Assembly: GCF_024346955.1 (NCBI RefSeq)
Contig: NZ_AP024884.1
Span: forward strand, 186,001 to 250,000
Source: Vibrio mangrovi
GTDB taxonomy: Bacteria; Pseudomonadota; Gammaproteobacteria; Enterobacterales; Vibrionaceae
Direction of reading: 5' to 3'
Length of the DNA: 64,000 nucleotides
Shown here: piece by piece, positions 42,639-52,564 of the stretch
Layout of the letters: every line of letters starts with the position of its first letter
Position numbering within the stretch: the first letter of the stretch is position 1
Notes under the pieces: generated by a model
What the model was told of the DNA's origin: nothing
Database searches by the model: none
The model's input: only the letters and a program-made list of their open reading frames with translations
Made by a program: the position numbers and the translations under genes

Positions 42639-44027
42639 TTAGCTGTTGGAATTAATAAACTCTTTGTACCAAAAGTAGCTTTTTTTAGGGATTCGCTTTA
42701 ATTCTTTTAAATCAAATTCATCCCGGTCAATATAAATAAAGCCGTAACGTTTACCATAACCCTGGTGTGTGCTGACTAAATCCATCGCTGCCCAAGGACA
42801 GTATGCAAATATCTCGACACCATCAGTGAGGGCTAATTGCATTTGCTCGATGTGCATTGTTAAATAATCAATTCGGTATTGATCATCAACTTGTCCATCG
42901 ACCAGTTCATCTCCCTGGCCTAAGCCGTTTTCAGAGATCATGATTGGTAAACGATATTTATCCCATACGGCACGTAGTGTTGTTCTGAATCCAACCGGGT
43001 CAATCAGCCAGCTATATTGCGTTTTGCCCAGATGTGGATTGACCGCTGCACGATAAACACCTTCTTCACCATACATGATCTGTTGATCACCCTCACGATG
43101 AGTCACGTCAGTGCCATCATTCCGGCTGGCAGATACAGTCATTGTTGCGTAGTAGTTGATTGAAATAAAATCAGGTTTCGCGCCTTTCAGTATTTCTGCA
43201 TCGCCTTCCTGAAATTCCGGTTCAAGACCGCGGTCACACAAGTAAGCCCAGACCAGACTGTTATACTCACCGTGGTAAGCCATATCCAGATATAGCCAGC
43301 AACGAATTGCCATCCAGTTATCGGCAGCAATAACATCTTCCGGACTACAGGTTTCAGGATAAACAGAAATAATATTCGGTGCCGGGCCGATTTTCGCGTC
43401 ATCCAATAGTTCGTGGCAAAGTTTCATGCTTAATGCCTGAGCCAGAAACATATGGTGTGCCTGTTGGTATGATTCTTTCTTCGTTGATTGTGCGCCAAGT
43501 GCATTTCCGTGTAATACCATGACATTCTGTTCATTAATAGTCAGGAAATATTTAACGCGGTCACCAAAGCGTTCGAATACCAAACGGGAATATTCAACGA
43601 ATGCATCGATTGTTTCCCGGTTATTCCAGCCTCCTCTTTCTTCCAGCGCCTGAGGTAAGTCGAAATGATATAGCGTCAGAATAGGTTCGATATTATAACG
43701 TAATAATTCATCAATTAAGTTGTTATAGAATTCGATACCTTTCTCGTTGACTCCGCCCTGACCATCCGGAATGACCCGTGACCAGGCTACAGAAAAACGA
43801 TAACTTTTCAGACCCATCTCAGCAAATAATCGTACGTCTTCCTGATAACGGTGATAGTGATCGCTAGCGACTTTGAAATCAGTAATATCATCGTGTCTTG
43901 CCCCAAGTGCATCCTGCACTGAAGGGCCTTTTCCATCAGCATCCCAGCCACCTTCAACCTGAAAGGCTGATGTTGATGCTCCCCACAGGAAATTTTTGGG
44001 GAATTTCTTCAGCTGTTTATAAAACAT
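42639..44027 (-). CDS. bglB: 6-phospho-beta-glucosidase (GH1)
   Basis: 462 residues, cytoplasmic TIM barrel. The acid/base Glu is in TINEQN and the nucleophile is in MISENGLG. The N-terminal motif FPKNFLWGASTSAFQVEGGWD is typical of GH1. It cleaves 6-phospho-beta-glucosides supplied by the PTS protein upstream. It lies 65 bases after bglF on the same strand, with TAAGGATAATT before the ATG. Confidence 0.95.
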   Translation of the reverse strand: MFYKQLKKFPKNFLWGASTSAFQVEGGWDADGKGPSVQDALGARHDDITDFKVASDHYHRYQEDVRLFAEMGLKSYRFSVAWSRVIPDGQGGVNEKGIEFYNNLIDELLRYNIEPILTLYHFDLPQALEERGGWNNRETIDAFVEYSRLVFERFGDRVKYFLTINEQNVMVLHGNALGAQSTKKESYQQAHHMFLAQALSMKLCHELLDDAKIGPAPNIISVYPETCSPEDVIAADNWMAIRCWLYLDMAYHGEYNSLVWAYLCDRGLEPEFQEGDAEILKGAKPDFISINYYATMTVSASRNDGTDVTHREGDQQIMYGEEGVYRAAVNPHLGKTQYSWLIDPVGFRTTLRAVWDKYRLPIMISENGLGQGDELVDGQVDDQYRIDYLTMHIEQMQLALTDGVEIFAYCPWAAMDLVSTHQGYGKRYGFIYIDRDEFDLKELKRIPKKSYFWYKEFINSNS

Positions 44028-44092
44028 AATTATCCTTACCTAATCACTGTACAGTGTAAAATTGCAGTGGAATAAAATAGTAATTTCTCTCG

Positions 44093-45961
44093 TTAAGCCT
44101 GACTGAGTACTAATAATTTTTCATTGATCTCCAGATGATTTTCATCGGAACTCAGATAACCCAGCTTCGATTGTCCATCTAAGTTAGTCACAATGATTGG
44201 CGTCTGCAATGAGAAACCGGCGTTAGCAATGGCATCCATATCAAAGCTGATAAGTAGCTGACCGGATTTAACTTTCTGACCTTCTTCAACATGAGTTTCG
44301 AAATGCTTTCCTTGCAAGGATACGGTATCGATACCGACATGAATCAGTAGTTCTGTTCCGTTATCCGATTCCAGACAGACAGCATGTTTTGATGGCAGCA
44401 GTGAAACAACCGTACAGTCAAAAGGAGCAACGACTTTTCCTTCTACGGGCTCGATAGCAATACCGGGGCCAAGTGCTTCAGAGGCAAATGCTTCATCACT
44501 GACTGAAGAGAGAGGAATGACTTTTCCTTTAACCGGATTGAAGATGATTTCATCATCAGTCATTTTTTCAAAATTTTTCTGCTCTTTTGTCTCTTGAGAT
44601 TTTTTCTCATATTTCAGGCTCAGGACGTAGGTCAGAACACCAGTTACAACAACAGCAATGACCAAAGCAATCAGGATATTGAACAGGTTCCAGATATTTT
44701 CCCCGATATACAGTGGAATTGCCGGTAAACCTGATGCGCCGGTTGCATAGCGATAAACATCAGCTAAACCTGCATATAAACCACCACAGGCAGAACCAAT
44801 CATACCGGCAACCAATGGATACTTCTTCGGAATGTTTACACCGTAGAGTGCAGGTTCAGTAATCCCCATTAATGCAGTGATACCACTGGAGTTTGCGATC
44901 TGTTTGGTTGATGAATCGGTTGTTCTGCGGCTGACGATCAGTGCTGCAACACCTTGAGTTACGTTTGCCAGCATAGCTCCGGGGCCGATAATATTTTCCA
45001 CACCCATGGTTGTGATCTGGGCGATTGACAGCGGTGTGATGCTATAGTGGATACCGAACATAACCAGAATCGGCCAGAAGGTTGCGATCAGGAAGACGAT
45101 CGTCCAGCCACCGAATGACTGCATGACATTAAAGCCAACAGCAATGTAATCACCGACGAAACCGCCCAATGGCCCTAACAGTGTCAGACCGACAATACCG
45201 ACAGAGAAAATGGTAAGCATTGGCACAAAGATGATTTTGACTGCGTTGGGTACGATTTTGTTCAGATAGCGCTCAACATAGCTTTGCAACCATACGATCA
45301 GTAGAATTGGCACCACGGATGAACCATAGTTAACCAGTCTGACCGGAATATTAAAGATTTCGACCGGATCGCCGAGGCTTTTCAGGTGGGCAAAACTCGG
45401 GTGAAGGAGGATTCCGCCTAAGACAGTTGCAATCACCGGGCTACATTTCAGCTTTGTTGCAGCAGAATAAGCCAGCAGCATAGGTAAGAAATAGAATACG
45501 GCGTCTGCCATAAAGTTAACGATATAGTATGACTGCGATTCACGAGTAACCAGCCCAGCCAATAGAAGTAACGCCAACAGTGCTTTTACCATCCCGGCAC
45601 CAGCAATTGCCGGAATGATCGGACTGAATGTGCCTGAAATAAAATCAATCGCTTTTTCAAATAATCCGGAATTATTTTTTGGGTTTTCACCATTTCCTGA
45701 ATCACTGGAGAATTCGAACTTACTTTTGATTGCGTCAAAGACTTCTTTAACATGCGTGCCAATGATTACCTGACATTGTCCGCCTTTGACGACAACCTGA
45801 GTTACGCCTTGAATGGATTTCATCTTTTCAACATCGACGACATCAAAATCATTTAAGACAAATCTAAGACGGGTTTGACAATGATATAAGTCTGCAATAT
45901 TTGATTGCCCGCCAACGTTGTCGATAATATCTGATATTAAATCATCATATTTACCGCTCAT
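44093..45961 (-). CDS. bglF: beta-glucoside PTS enzyme IIBCA
   Basis: 622-residue membrane transporter-kinase. IIB domain with phospho-Cys28 (LYHCQTRLRF), IIC domain (about 110-450) with membrane helices, and IIA domain (about 490-622) with phospho-His in LLIHVGIDTVSL. The order IIB-IIC-IIA is that of BglF. It takes up and phosphorylates beta-glucosides; bglB and the porin follow. No BglG-type antiterminator gene is nearby. GGAGAGG precedes the ATG. Confidence 0.95.
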   Translation of the reverse strand: MSGKYDDLISDIIDNVGGQSNIADLYHCQTRLRFVLNDFDVVDVEKMKSIQGVTQVVVKGGQCQVIIGTHVKEVFDAIKSKFEFSSDSGNGENPKNNSGLFEKAIDFISGTFSPIIPAIAGAGMVKALLALLLLAGLVTRESQSYYIVNFMADAVFYFLPMLLAYSAATKLKCSPVIATVLGGILLHPSFAHLKSLGDPVEIFNIPVRLVNYGSSVVPILLIVWLQSYVERYLNKIVPNAVKIIFVPMLTIFSVGIVGLTLLGPLGGFVGDYIAVGFNVMQSFGGWTIVFLIATFWPILVMFGIHYSITPLSIAQITTMGVENIIGPGAMLANVTQGVAALIVSRRTTDSSTKQIANSSGITALMGITEPALYGVNIPKKYPLVAGMIGSACGGLYAGLADVYRYATGASGLPAIPLYIGENIWNLFNILIALVIAVVVTGVLTYVLSLKYEKKSQETKEQKNFEKMTDDEIIFNPVKGKVIPLSSVSDEAFASEALGPGIAIEPVEGKVVAPFDCTVVSLLPSKHAVCLESDNGTELLIHVGIDTVSLQGKHFETHVEEGQKVKSGQLLISFDMDAIANAGFSLQTPIIVTNLDGQSKLGYLSSDENHLEINEKLLVLSQA

Positions 45962-46556
45962 AAATCCTCTCCAATATTAATAAAATTAATTCTGGTAAAT
46001 TTAATTAATATTTAAAATGCAAAAGTAAATTTTATTAAACTCCCAGAAGTTTGATGAAAATATCAATGCCCCCGGGAAAAGACCAATGCTTAAATTGAAT
46101 TTCTTTTAATGCTCAGGAAGCATTGTTTGGAGGCTTATGGGGAGATTTTTGTGATAACACTATGATTTGTATATAAAATAAATTATTTTATTATTATTCA
46201 TTGCACCTTGATGCATTTGTTGTTTTGATTTTTTCTCACCGATCATTTGTTTGAAAAATATGATGCAGATCTAAATAACATGGAAGCTATTGTTATTATT
46301 GTAATATGATCTGAATCACATATTTATTGGGTGGTTTAAAGGGAAATAATAAAATTAACTCATCGGATGTTTTTATTTCTGAATATTTGTATGGCTGAAT
46401 ATTCTCTTATTCAGATAATATTTATGAAGTAAGTGGTGTAGATTGGATGGCATGTAAAGACAGAGATGAACCGAGGAGCACAATCAGAAGAATGACCATA
46501 ACCTGCGGTATAAAAGATACAGCAGGCATATGGAATGATGAAGTTTTTATCGTCGC
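45962..46556. other. intergenic region upstream of bglF with a CRP-like site
   Basis: 595 bases, AT-rich. A CRP-like site TATGATCTGAATCACA lies at 46305-46320, within a longer dyad AATATGAT/ATCACATATT. It is about 345 bases upstream of bglF, so a long leader or distant promoter would be required. An open frame at 46447-46656 has no support. Confidence 0.5.
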
Positions 46557-47468
46557 TCAGGCAAAGCCAGATTCGCGTAAGCTTTTGATATCTTTCGATG
46601 GCGGAGCACCGAATAACCGGCTGTATTCTCTGCTGAACTGTGACGGACTTTCGTAACCGACTTTGAAGGTTGTGGCGAGTGCGTCTAAGTTTTCCGTCAG
46701 CATCAGTCTCCGGGCTTCATTCAGACGCAGTTTCTTCTGAAACTGGAGTGGCGTCATTGAAGTCATCGTCCGGAAATGATTATAAAATGCTGATTTACTC
46801 ATGCCTGAATATGAGGCCAGTTTTCCGACACTAAGTGGCTTGGCATAGTTACGCTTTAACCAGTCAATTGCTTTTGAAATCTGGTTACTGTGGCTTCCGG
46901 TTGTTACAATCTGATGCAGTCGCAGCCCCTGCTCTGTGCTTAACAGGCGGTAAAAGATTTCGCGTTTAATCACTGGTGCCAGAATTTTAATGTTGTCCGG
47001 CTCATCATGGAGATCGATTAAGCGTTGAAATGCATTCAGCATCGGGAGAGAAAGATGTCCGACATCCATTCCGCTCTGAGCTTGTTTTGACTGTTTCAAC
47101 GAGAATCCGCTGTCAACGATCAACTGGGATATTTCCTGAAGATCTAACTCCATGATCAGACCCAGATAAGGTTTATCCGGAGATGCTTCTACAATATTAG
47201 CCACGATAGGCAGATCAACAGACGAAATCAGAAAACTGTTTGCATCATAAGTATATGTTTCTTCACCTAAAATGATTCGTTTTACACCTTGGGCGATGAC
47301 ACAGATACTAGATTTCTGCGTATAGCTTGTCGGAAGGGTTGTTGTATCCCAACGGCTGAGTCTGAGTCCGGGGACTGGCGAATCGAATTGTGTTGCATTC
47401 CCGGTCCATCGGATAATACATTTTGCCAGCTTATCGGAAGCTGCTGCCATTTCTTCTGGTGTGCTCAT
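46557..47468 (-). CDS. AraC-family regulator with AraC_N domain
   Basis: 303 residues. N-terminal AraC-type regulator domain (PF06719-like, about 20-180: SICVIAQGVKRIILGEETYTYDANSFLISSVDLPIVANI) and C-terminal double HTH (about 195-295, ISKAIDWLKRNYAKPLSVGKLASYSGMSKSAFYNHFRTMTSMTPLQFQKKLRLNEARRLM). Divergent from a CMD-family gene. The N-terminus resembles the AraC at 53569-54471. Confidence 0.9.
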   Translation of the reverse strand: MSTPEEMAAASDKLAKCIIRWTGNATQFDSPVPGLRLSRWDTTTLPTSYTQKSSICVIAQGVKRIILGEETYTYDANSFLISSVDLPIVANIVEASPDKPYLGLIMELDLQEISQLIVDSGFSLKQSKQAQSGMDVGHLSLPMLNAFQRLIDLHDEPDNIKILAPVIKREIFYRLLSTEQGLRLHQIVTTGSHSNQISKAIDWLKRNYAKPLSVGKLASYSGMSKSAFYNHFRTMTSMTPLQFQKKLRLNEARRLMLTENLDALATTFKVGYESPSQFSREYSRLFGAPPSKDIKSLRESGFA

Positions 47469-47841
47469 CTTCGGTTCACTTCTTTGTTTAGTCTCTACGG
47501 TCTACAACTGCTATTTATTGTTTACAACTAACTGTTACAACGCAGTTTTATCCTGATATTAAGAGTATCAGGCAAGTCATTCTGTGAGGTTTTAACCGTT
47601 TTTTGCCAATATTATTTCAGGGTTTTGGTTGAAAATCCAGCAAGAATATAAATGGGGATATATAAAAAATCAATTAGTTAGAGTTATTGATGGGCTCTAT
47701 CCACTATTTTTATATAAAATAGCAGGAAAATTCTAAGCTCTACACAATTAGGCAATAATTTAGAATAAATAGGCTATCGATTGACCATAAGAAAGCGTTA
47801 TAGTACGACCTCTTCATTCTCTAATTTCAGGAGCGTATCTC
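47469..47841. other. divergent promoter region between AraC and CMD genes
   Basis: 373 bases, AT-rich, with no gene. It should hold the promoters of both genes. No clear dyad or CRP site was found by eye. Confidence 0.4.
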
Positions 47842-48474
47842 ATGCAAACAGACTTTAATGACAAGCAGCAGGCAATCATCCCTATTGCAGCTTTTACTGC
47901 AAGTGGGGAAATCGATAAGTTAAAAACGAGTTTGAATCAAGGTCTTGATGTTGGTCTGACCGTCAATGAAATTAAAGAAGTTCTTGTTCAACTTTATGCG
48001 TATGCTGGTTTCCCGAGAAGTCTGAATGGGCTTGGTACGTTGATGGCTGTTTTAGCGGAACGGCAAGCTCAGGGGATTGAAGACCCGCAGGGCAGTAGTG
48101 CTAGCCCGCTTCCTACGGATCAAACCAGTCTTGAGTTTGGAACTGCGAATCAGACTAAATTGGTTGGTCAGCCGGTGAGTGGGCCACTGTTCGATTTTTC
48201 TCCGGAAATCGATTATTTTCTGAAAGCACATCTGTTTGGCGATATTTTTCAGCGGGATGTGCTGGACTGGCCAACCCGTGAGCTGGCAACGATCGCAGCT
48301 CTGGCCAATATCAAAGGCGTCAATAGCCAGCTTCAGGCCCATTACGGTATTAGTTTAAACAATGGCATTACCCCGGCTCAGCTTCAGACATTTGTTGCTG
48401 TCATGGAACGTGAATGCGGAGCGGATGTTGCTGCGAATGCACAGCAGGTGCTTGACCAGCTATTGCAAAAATAA
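47842..48474 (+). CDS. carboxymuconolactone decarboxylase-family protein
   Basis: 210 residues with two CMD-like repeats: the first (about 10-75, IIPIAAFTASGEIDKLKTSLNQGLDVGLTVNEIKEVLVQLYAYAGFPRSLNGLG) and the second (about 140-205, RELATIAALANIKGVNSQLQAHYGISLNNGITPAQLQ). No CxxC motif of AhpD, so not an alkylhydroperoxidase partner. AGGAGCG precedes the ATG. No signal peptide. MFS and DUF3737 genes follow on the same strand. Confidence 0.88.
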   Translation: MQTDFNDKQQAIIPIAAFTASGEIDKLKTSLNQGLDVGLTVNEIKEVLVQLYAYAGFPRSLNGLGTLMAVLAERQAQGIEDPQGSSASPLPTDQTSLEFGTANQTKLVGQPVSGPLFDFSPEIDYFLKAHLFGDIFQRDVLDWPTRELATIAALANIKGVNSQLQAHYGISLNNGITPAQLQTFVAVMERECGADVAANAQQVLDQLLQK

Positions 48475-48573
48475 CATATATCCAATATCTCAAGTGACAG
48501 GATTCAGAGCTTTTTATTGTGCTCCGGACAGAAACTATCACCATGAGGCTATCAATATTGGCTTTGAGGGCTT

Positions 48574-49752
48574 ATGTCTACAAGTTTGAAGTATATTCTG
48601 GCGGTTATATGCTTTCTGGTACTGGGAAATTTATATTATGCCCAGCCCATCATCTCAGACATTGCCCCGGATGTCGGTATTGAGTTGTCCGGTAGCGGCA
48701 TTATCGTGACTGTGACCCAGATCGGTTACTGCCTCGGTGTGTTGTTTCTGGTCCCGCTGGGAGATGTGGTCGAAAACCGAAGATTACTGAGTTTATTGGT
48801 GTGGGGCGCAATGGTGGCTTTAGTGGCTGCCGGGCTAAGCCATCATCAGCTGTCTTTTTTATCATCGGTATTTTTTGTCGGGCTATTTTCATGCTCAATG
48901 CAAGTGATTATTCCGTTGAGTGCCGGTTTAGCCGGAGATCAAGAACGAGGGCGGGTTCTGGGACTGATTATTTCCGGTGGACTGTTAGGTATCGTTTTAT
49001 CACGTCCGACTGCCAGTTTGCTGACTGGTCTTGGAAGCTGGCGGTTTACTTACTTTTATGCTGCCGGATTGATGGTCGTGGTCGGCTTGTTGATCCGCAA
49101 GATGCCACGTAGAGCGCCTGTCGCTGATGCACTTAGTTATCCTGCGATTTTATCTTCGATGGTCCGGTTGTTTATTTCGGTTCCGGGAATTAAAAGATAT
49201 CTTGGCGCGATGGCTTTAATCTTTATGACTTTTACCCTATTTTGGGCGACCGTCCCGATTGTATTACAGGATGTTTTGCACTTTTCTCATACGGATATTG
49301 CGATTTTTTCTCTGATAAGTCTGGCCGCGCCACCCTGCGCTTTAATGGCCGGAAAAATGATTGATCGCGGTAAGGGTTTCTTGCTGACGCTCATCAGTAT
49401 CAGTATGGTTTTCTGTGCATTTATCGCGACGCCGGTTTTAGGAATGTATCTGTTTGCTTTCATGCTGGCAGCCCTGCTACTTGAACCCGGTGTACATATG
49501 ACCAATGTTGTCATCCAGCAGGCCGTTATTGCTTTTGTCCCGGAAGCGAGAAGTCGGCTCAATGCATTATGCATTGCATTCACATTTACTGGTGGTGCTG
49601 TCGGTTCATGGCTTGGACCATGGTTATATAGCCACTATGGCTGGAAATTAACCGTCGCTATCGCTGGAGTGACGGTGCTGGCAGCACTGACTCTGAATGT
49701 GTCATTGAGAGTCATGCCAGCAAAACAAATTTCAATGCCAGAAAATACTTAA
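48574..49752 (+). CDS. MFS transporter
   Basis: 392 residues, about 12 membrane helices. The N-terminal pattern LGNLYYAQPIISDIAPDVGI and GYCLGVLFLVPLGDVVENR matches the arabinose-efflux/YnfM-like drug exporter group. GAGGG precedes the ATG. It is 99 bases after the CMD gene and probably exports a related small molecule. Confidence 0.9.
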   Translation: MSTSLKYILAVICFLVLGNLYYAQPIISDIAPDVGIELSGSGIIVTVTQIGYCLGVLFLVPLGDVVENRRLLSLLVWGAMVALVAAGLSHHQLSFLSSVFFVGLFSCSMQVIIPLSAGLAGDQERGRVLGLIISGGLLGIVLSRPTASLLTGLGSWRFTYFYAAGLMVVVGLLIRKMPRRAPVADALSYPAILSSMVRLFISVPGIKRYLGAMALIFMTFTLFWATVPIVLQDVLHFSHTDIAIFSLISLAAPPCALMAGKMIDRGKGFLLTLISISMVFCAFIATPVLGMYLFAFMLAALLLEPGVHMTNVVIQQAVIAFVPEARSRLNALCIAFTFTGGAVGSWLGPWLYSHYGWKLTVAIAGVTVLAALTLNVSLRVMPAKQISMPENT

Positions 49753-49891
49753 TGCATCTCAGATGCTACTTCTCTGCATCATAGAAAATATTCTTCTCCG
49801 GAGTATTTCGAATGCTTTATATCAGTATCGGTTGAAGACCGTTATTGGTTATCCGTCCAGAATAAATTTTTAATACAGGTTAATAATAGTA

Positions 49892-50767
49892 ATGTCTAAT
49901 GTGACTCTGATGAAAACTGAAATTAATGACTGCTTTTATGAAGGGGAACGCCCCTTATATGCATTAAAAGATGGTGCTTTGAATAAAGTCCGCTTTTATC
50001 CGGGTGAATCCGCATTGAAACATTCTAGCGATGTCACCGCACAGAATTGTGAATTCATGTGTAAATATCCTTTCTGGCACAGTAATCATATTGTGGTAGA
50101 ACAATGCCAGTTCACGGTTTATGCCCGTGCTGCAATTTGGTATACGGAAAACCTGACAATGCGTGATTGTCTGGTTGAAGCACCGAAAATGTTCCGGCGG
50201 GTTTCTCATCTGACAATCGAGAACTCACGTTTTCCGAATGCCGGTGAGACACTGTGGAATTGTGATGATGTAACCCTGAAAAACGTTGAGCTACAAGGTG
50301 CTGACTATGTGTTTATGAACGGTGAAAATATTGTCATCGACAATATGACCCTTCAGGGGAACTACTCATTCCAGGACGCAAAGAATGTGACGATCAGAAA
50401 TTCACATCTGAATTCAAAAGACGCATTCTGGGGCACCGAGAATGTGACGGTGTATGACAGTGTGATCGAGGGTGAATATCTGGGCTGGCACTCAAAGAAT
50501 CTGCGTCTGGTAAATTGCGTGATTCGTGGTGAGCAACCGCTATGCTATGCAACGGATCTGATCATGGAAAACTGTATTATGGAAGACACCGATTTGTGTT
50601 TTGAATATGCCACGTTACAGGCTGAGATCAATTCACATATTGTCAGTGTTAAAAACCCGAAAAGTGGGTTTATCCGGGCTCAGTCAATCGGTGAAGTGAT
50701 CATCGATGAGAACTGCATCAATCCGGGGGCTTGCGTGATTGAATCAGTTGATTATGAGGAAAATTAA
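49892..50767 (+). CDS. DUF3737 beta-helix protein
   Basis: 291 residues made of short repeated strands (motifs such as LTMRDCLVEAP, VTLKNVELQGADY, VTIRNSHLNS), each about 20 residues, the hallmark of a right-handed beta-helix. DUF3737 proteins commonly sit next to MalY/PatB aminotransferases, as here. Possible polysaccharide-lyase-like fold, but no catalytic role is established. No signal peptide. Confidence 0.88.
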   Translation: MSNVTLMKTEINDCFYEGERPLYALKDGALNKVRFYPGESALKHSSDVTAQNCEFMCKYPFWHSNHIVVEQCQFTVYARAAIWYTENLTMRDCLVEAPKMFRRVSHLTIENSRFPNAGETLWNCDDVTLKNVELQGADYVFMNGENIVIDNMTLQGNYSFQDAKNVTIRNSHLNSKDAFWGTENVTVYDSVIEGEYLGWHSKNLRLVNCVIRGEQPLCYATDLIMENCIMEDTDLCFEYATLQAEINSHIVSVKNPKSGFIRAQSIGEVIIDENCINPGACVIESVDYEEN

Positions 50768-51943
50768 GTGAAATCGTTCGACTTCGATACTGTTGTTCCC
50801 CGACGCGGCAGCGGGAGTTATAAATGGGATGCGTCGAATGATCCTGAAAGTTTACCTATGTGGGTTGCTGATATGGATTTCCGGACTGCTCCTGCGGTGA
50901 TTCATGCTTTAGAACGCCGGGTCAGTCACGGTATTTTCGGTTATACCAAAGTGCCGGATTGTTATTATTCCGCACTGATTAGCTGGCTTCAGCGTCGGCA
51001 TCAGTTTCTGATCGAACGGGATTGGGTTTTATATACTTCCGGTGTTGTTCCGGCTATTTCGGCGATATTAAAAGCCCTGACTCAGCCGGGAGATGGAGTG
51101 ATTGTCCAGACACCGGCTTATAACTGTTTTTTCAGCTCGATTCGCAATATGGAATGCCGTCTGGTTGAAAACCGATTGATCTGTAACAACGGTTATTTTG
51201 AAATGGATTTTGACGATCTGGAGCTGAAAGCTTCTGATCCCAGCGTTTCTGTGATGTTATTGTGTAATCCGCATAATCCTGTCGGGCGAGCCTGGACCGC
51301 TGAAGAACTTCAGCAGGTCGGCAAAATTTGTGGCCGGCATGGTGTGGTCGTTATCAGTGATGAAATCCATTGTGATCTCACATTCCCTGAGTTCAGGCAT
51401 CAGCCCTTTGCTGCTCTGAGTGATGATTTTCTGTTGAATTCGGTTACCTGCAACTCTCCGAGTAAATCATTCAATATCGCAGGGTTACAGATTGCAAATA
51501 TTATTGTAGCGGATGAGAATATTCGGGCCAAAATAGATAAGGCATTGAATATTCATGAAGTATGTGATGTAAATCCATTTGGTGTTGAGGCGCTGATGGC
51601 TGCTTATAATGAAGGGGAAGAATGGTTGGATGCATTACGGGATTACCTGTATGAGAACTACCTGACTGTTTCAAGCTTCATTTCCGAGCAGTTGCCAGAG
51701 TTGACTCTGACCACTCAGGAGGCCACATATCTGGCGTGGATTGATTGTCGTAGTCTCAATGCATCATCAGCACAAATCAGTCAGGCATTGCAGTCGCAGA
51801 GTCACTTATTTATTAGTGAGGGCACAGTGTACGGAGATGCAGGTGAAGGTTATATCCGGCTGAATATGGCCTGTCCGAGAGAAGTTCTGCTGGATGGCCT
51901 GATGCGTATCAAAACGACGCTGATCAACTGTTACCGCAAATAG
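50768..51943 (+). CDS. MalY/PatB-like C-S lyase (aminotransferase class I/II)
   Basis: 391-residue PLP enzyme. The PLP lysine is in SPSKSFNIAGLQ, the Asp/Tyr region is ISDEIHCDL and the start FDTVVPRRGSGSYKWDA is typical of the MalY/PatB cystathionine beta-lyase group. It uses a GTG start directly after the preceding stop (TAA GTG), with GAGGA upstream, so it is translationally coupled to DUF3737. Substrate could be cystathionine or another cysteine conjugate. Confidence 0.92.
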   Translation: MKSFDFDTVVPRRGSGSYKWDASNDPESLPMWVADMDFRTAPAVIHALERRVSHGIFGYTKVPDCYYSALISWLQRRHQFLIERDWVLYTSGVVPAISAILKALTQPGDGVIVQTPAYNCFFSSIRNMECRLVENRLICNNGYFEMDFDDLELKASDPSVSVMLLCNPHNPVGRAWTAEELQQVGKICGRHGVVVISDEIHCDLTFPEFRHQPFAALSDDFLLNSVTCNSPSKSFNIAGLQIANIIVADENIRAKIDKALNIHEVCDVNPFGVEALMAAYNEGEEWLDALRDYLYENYLTVSSFISEQLPELTLTTQEATYLAWIDCRSLNASSAQISQALQSQSHLFISEGTVYGDAGEGYIRLNMACPREVLLDGLMRIKTTLINCYRK

Positions 51944-51998
51944 CAGATTTGGGAATTGTCGTTGATCTGATGATAATTTTCTGGTCGATAAGTCTGAG

Positions 51999-52030
51999 AT
52001 AAAACCACCGCTTTTTAGCGGTGGTTTTAT
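51999..52030. terminator. bidirectional terminator between malY-like and cupin genes
   Basis: Perfect 14-bp stem ATAAAACCACCGCT (51999-52012) with AGCGGTGGTTTTAT (52017-52030), four-T loop. The A/T ends of the arms serve as T runs on either strand, fitting the convergent arrangement. Confidence 0.9.
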
Positions 52031-52060
52031 CATGATTTCTGAACAAGAATGTTTGCGAAC

Positions 52061-52555
52061 TTAGTGGCCCTGATACTGCTCGTCGGTTACTTTTTCCATC
52101 CACTCAACATTTTTACCATTCAGATCACCGGTGATAACCAGATGGGTCATCGGTGAATCGATGCTGGCACCATGCCAGTGTTTTACTCCCGGTGGGCAGA
52201 TAAGTACATCACCCGGATAAAGTTTATGAATCTCACCGCCCCATTCCTGAGTCAGGCCAACGCCGGAAGTGATAACCATTTTCTGTCCGGCCGGATGAGT
52301 GTGCCATGCTGAGCGGGCACCGGGTTCAAAAGTTACATAAGCACCGGAGGCATTCACATCTTCAGCAACCGGGAACAGCATGTCTACTTTTACTTTGCCG
52401 GTAAAATATTCTGCCGGACCTTCAAATGAAGCATTTTCACCTTTTCGGATCACTGTCGTTTGTTCTGCAGCGAAAAGGTTGGCAGAAAAAGCGCTACATA
52501 AAGCTGCGACGGCGATGGTTTTAAGCATACTGCTTTTGAGAGTACTGTTTATCAT
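52061..52555 (-). CDS. secreted cupin-domain protein
   Basis: 164 residues. Signal peptide about 1-29 (cleavage after LFA). Single cupin domain with metal histidines in GARSAWHTHPAGQ and KHWHGASID, like the quercetin/carboxymuconolactone-associated cupins. It lies 9 bases after the exported CMD gene on the same strand, probably one operon. Confidence 0.9.
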   Translation of the reverse strand: MINSTLKSSMLKTIAVAALCSAFSANLFAAEQTTVIRKGENASFEGPAEYFTGKVKVDMLFPVAEDVNASGAYVTFEPGARSAWHTHPAGQKMVITSGVGLTQEWGGEIHKLYPGDVLICPPGVKHWHGASIDSPMTHLVITGDLNGKNVEWMEKVTDEQYQGH

Positions 52556-52564
52556 AAATCGTTC

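Noticed and set aside
46447..46656. 69-aa plus-strand frame upstream of bglF
   Set aside because: No ribosome site or similarity, and it overlaps the end of the AraC gene.
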